Shown here: one piece after another, positions 62,269 to 64,000 of the stretch
Position numbering within the stretch: the first letter of the stretch is position 1
How the letters are laid out: the number at the start of each line of letters is the position of its first letter
Source of the DNA: Euryodendron excelsum
Lineage: Eukaryota > Streptophyta > Magnoliopsida > Ericales > Pentaphylacaceae
Assembly (NCBI GenBank): GCA_033060915.1
Contig: CM065392.1
Span: 2,897,501-2,961,500, forward strand
DNA: 64,000 nt
Direction: 5' to 3'
Position numbers and translations under genes: made by a program
The notes under the pieces: generated by a model
The model's database searches: none
What the model saw: only the letters and a program-made list of their open reading frames with translations
Told to the model about the DNA's origin: nothing

Positions 62269-64000
62269 CACCCCCAACTAAGTTTTTGATAGTCCTTGGC
62301 AAAATACTAACACTAAGAACCTATCTCCACTTTCGTGCGAGTCACAAGTGCATTTAGCATATGCACCAAGCCTTTAAACCCCTAGGTTACCTTTAGTAGA
62401 CGAGTGGTGTCTCATGAGGGCTTACAGTGATGAATACCCACAAACATCCATCCATGTAATGTTAATATGATATCAAAGAACATGAAACATATATTAACCT
62501 CATTCAAGTCAAGTCTCAATCCACCTAGATCATGAATTATTGCAAGGTAAAGGCATAAAACAGTGAAGAAATAGACTACATTGAAGTGTACTACCAATGG
62601 CATATAACTCCAATATCTCATAACTCGTACAATTATGTCATTTATGCTTCAATCCAAGTCTCACAAGACATACACTCAATTTTAAACATGAACACACATA
62701 GTCTCTCAATAGAAAGCTCATTTTCAGAGTAAACATACAAGACATGCAAGTAGAGCAATTCCAAATCAAAAACTGATACATTGTAAGTGTATCAACTTGG
62801 CCTAGCTTCATGAAAGAATATTTACTGTTTAAGCACAATTAGAGAATTAACATTGATGACTTATAAACAATTGAATTAAAAATTCATGTAATTTTGGATA
62901 TTGTAAGGTCATGTGAAAGAAGAGCCAAGAATGGGGACAGAAGAAGAGATAATGAAACTCAACATATGCATTGCGCACTACACATGATGGTCAATAAACA
63001 CACACTTCCTGATTCCCAACTTTACAATAATCTTGGACTTTTCAACTTCCTTCACTTCTTTTTCATTTAAAATTTTTTTCTTTTTCTTTTCAACTCATTT
63101 TCATCCTTTTCTTTTCTTTTCTTTACTTTTCAACTCCATACACTTTTAATTTCACAAATATAAAAGCAATGCACCAACTCCGGAATTTAACATTGACACA
63201 CTTTTAAACTCATGTGTATACCAATATTGAGAAAGAAATATAGATATGAATGGTTCAATGGAATGAAATGGCCTCTACTTTTATAATTCGAAAACCACAT
63301 CAAATCAAAACTTCAAGAGTGTATAAGATGTTAATAACTCCAACTAATACTCAACATGTAAACCAAAATTAAGCATAATGAAGTTATTCAATAAATGAAT
63401 ATCAATAAAATAACCTTGAATAAATATAAATCACTCTTAAAAGGCGATAAATACATTCTAAAGCTCACAAGGTATAAAATATCCACCTTATAAGGACATG
63501 CATGCATAAGAGAGAAACATAGAAAGATCATATAACATAATAGTGCACAATAATGTAAACTCCCTCTTGTAACGATTTTATGACAAAAACTTGCAATACA
63601 GCACAACATGTAAGGTGAATCAAACATCAACTCAAATTTAGTCCAATGCACGACTCAAAGTATCCTCGACATCATAAGCGAATTGACATGAATATAGATA
63701 TGGTTCCTCAAGATAATCCCCAACACTTCCAATCGTAACAATAAACATAAAGAGTATATGAAAAAGTGTGAGAAATACAAACCAAAGTACCAAATCATAT
63801 GATACATCAAACCTTTACCGAAGACTTCCAAGTGTCCAAACGATAGATCAATCATGAACTAATACCTGAAAATTACTCAATAAAGCATAACAAGGCTTGA
63901 TAGAATCGAACTGTTTATTTCATCTTTTTTTTTTATGGATTTTTTTTAATTTTAAATTTTTATATAAATAAAAAGAACAAAACAAAATAAACAAAAAGAA
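62269..64000 (-). mobile_element. Internal region of Athila-like element E (continues past window)
   Basis: Homologous to 13086-14640 next to LTR F: 'aacccctaggttacc', 'gacgagtggtgtctcatgag', the 'ttttctttttcttttcaact' tract near 63080 and 'aaataaccttgaataaatat' near 63410. It is 3' non-coding internal DNA; no protein is recognised. Confidence 0.7.

Overview
The window is nuclear DNA from a flowering plant with a large, repeat-rich genome, most likely a woody eudicot. Coding sequence has GT-AG introns at the standard terpene synthase positions. The rest is AT-rich, repeat-derived DNA: Ty1/copia and Ty3/gypsy LTR retrotransposons, solo LTRs, SINEs, a LINE tail, hAT-, Mutator- and CACTA-type DNA elements, and microsatellites. 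No bacterial operons, CRISPR arrays, rRNA or tRNA genes were seen. The species cannot be named from this sequence.

The only recognisable host genes form a tandem terpene synthase (TPS) cluster of the TPS-b (monoterpene synthase) type, all on the minus strand. From left to right it holds: a complete-length pseudogene (P1, 4.03-7.60 kb); a 5' relic (P2, 8.85-10.41 kb); a pseudogene split by two solo LTRs (P3, 18.53-24.81 kb); an exon 6/7 scrap (38.27-38.51 kb); and one apparently intact seven-exon gene (here TPS4, 38.81-41.57 kb). TPS4 encodes 599 residues and keeps the plastid-type leader and the RR(x)8W, RxR, DDxxD and (N/D)Dxx(S/T)xxxE motifs. The upstream regions of P1, P3 and TPS4 share a TATA box 70-90 bp before the ATG and a farther block carrying a CACGTG G-box, so promoter and gene were duplicated together.

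Layout. 1-1.35 kb: copia (SIRE/Maximus-like) LTR with an array of GAGTCGACTC palindromes. 1.35-4.0 kb: copia-like LTR, a CACTA terminus, unassigned DNA. 4.0-10.4 kb: P1 and P2. 10.9-17.6 kb: nested Athila-like gypsy pieces in both orientations. 17.6-24.8 kb: P3 and its insertions. 24.8-38.3 kb: intergenic DNA with MITEs, SINEs, a solo LTR, a long foldback, a decayed but structurally complete copia element (30.11-34.41 kb, TSD aataa), and a LINE tail. 38.3-42.2 kb: TPS relic, TPS4 and its promoter. 42.2-52.3 kb: SINE, Athila-like LTRs, copia LTRs, unassigned DNA. 52.3-60.8 kb: Tat/Ogre-like LTR with a guanine-poor quasi-repeat, a solo LTR inside it, then a decayed gypsy gag-protease. 60.8-64 kb: LTR and internal region of a minus-strand Athila-like element running off the window.

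The most unusual signal is in the retrotransposons. One gypsy LTR family, present here in about ten copies, begins with a short terminal hairpin and carries an array of short palindromes whose core differs by copy (CGATCGATCG, CGTTCGAACG, CGTTCGGACG, CCGTGCACACGG). An unrelated copia LTR in the same window has the same design with GAGTCGACTC. Solo LTRs of this family, with recognisable 5-bp target duplications, helped break P3. All motif, exon and TSD calls were read by eye from the sequence; no alignment or database search was run.
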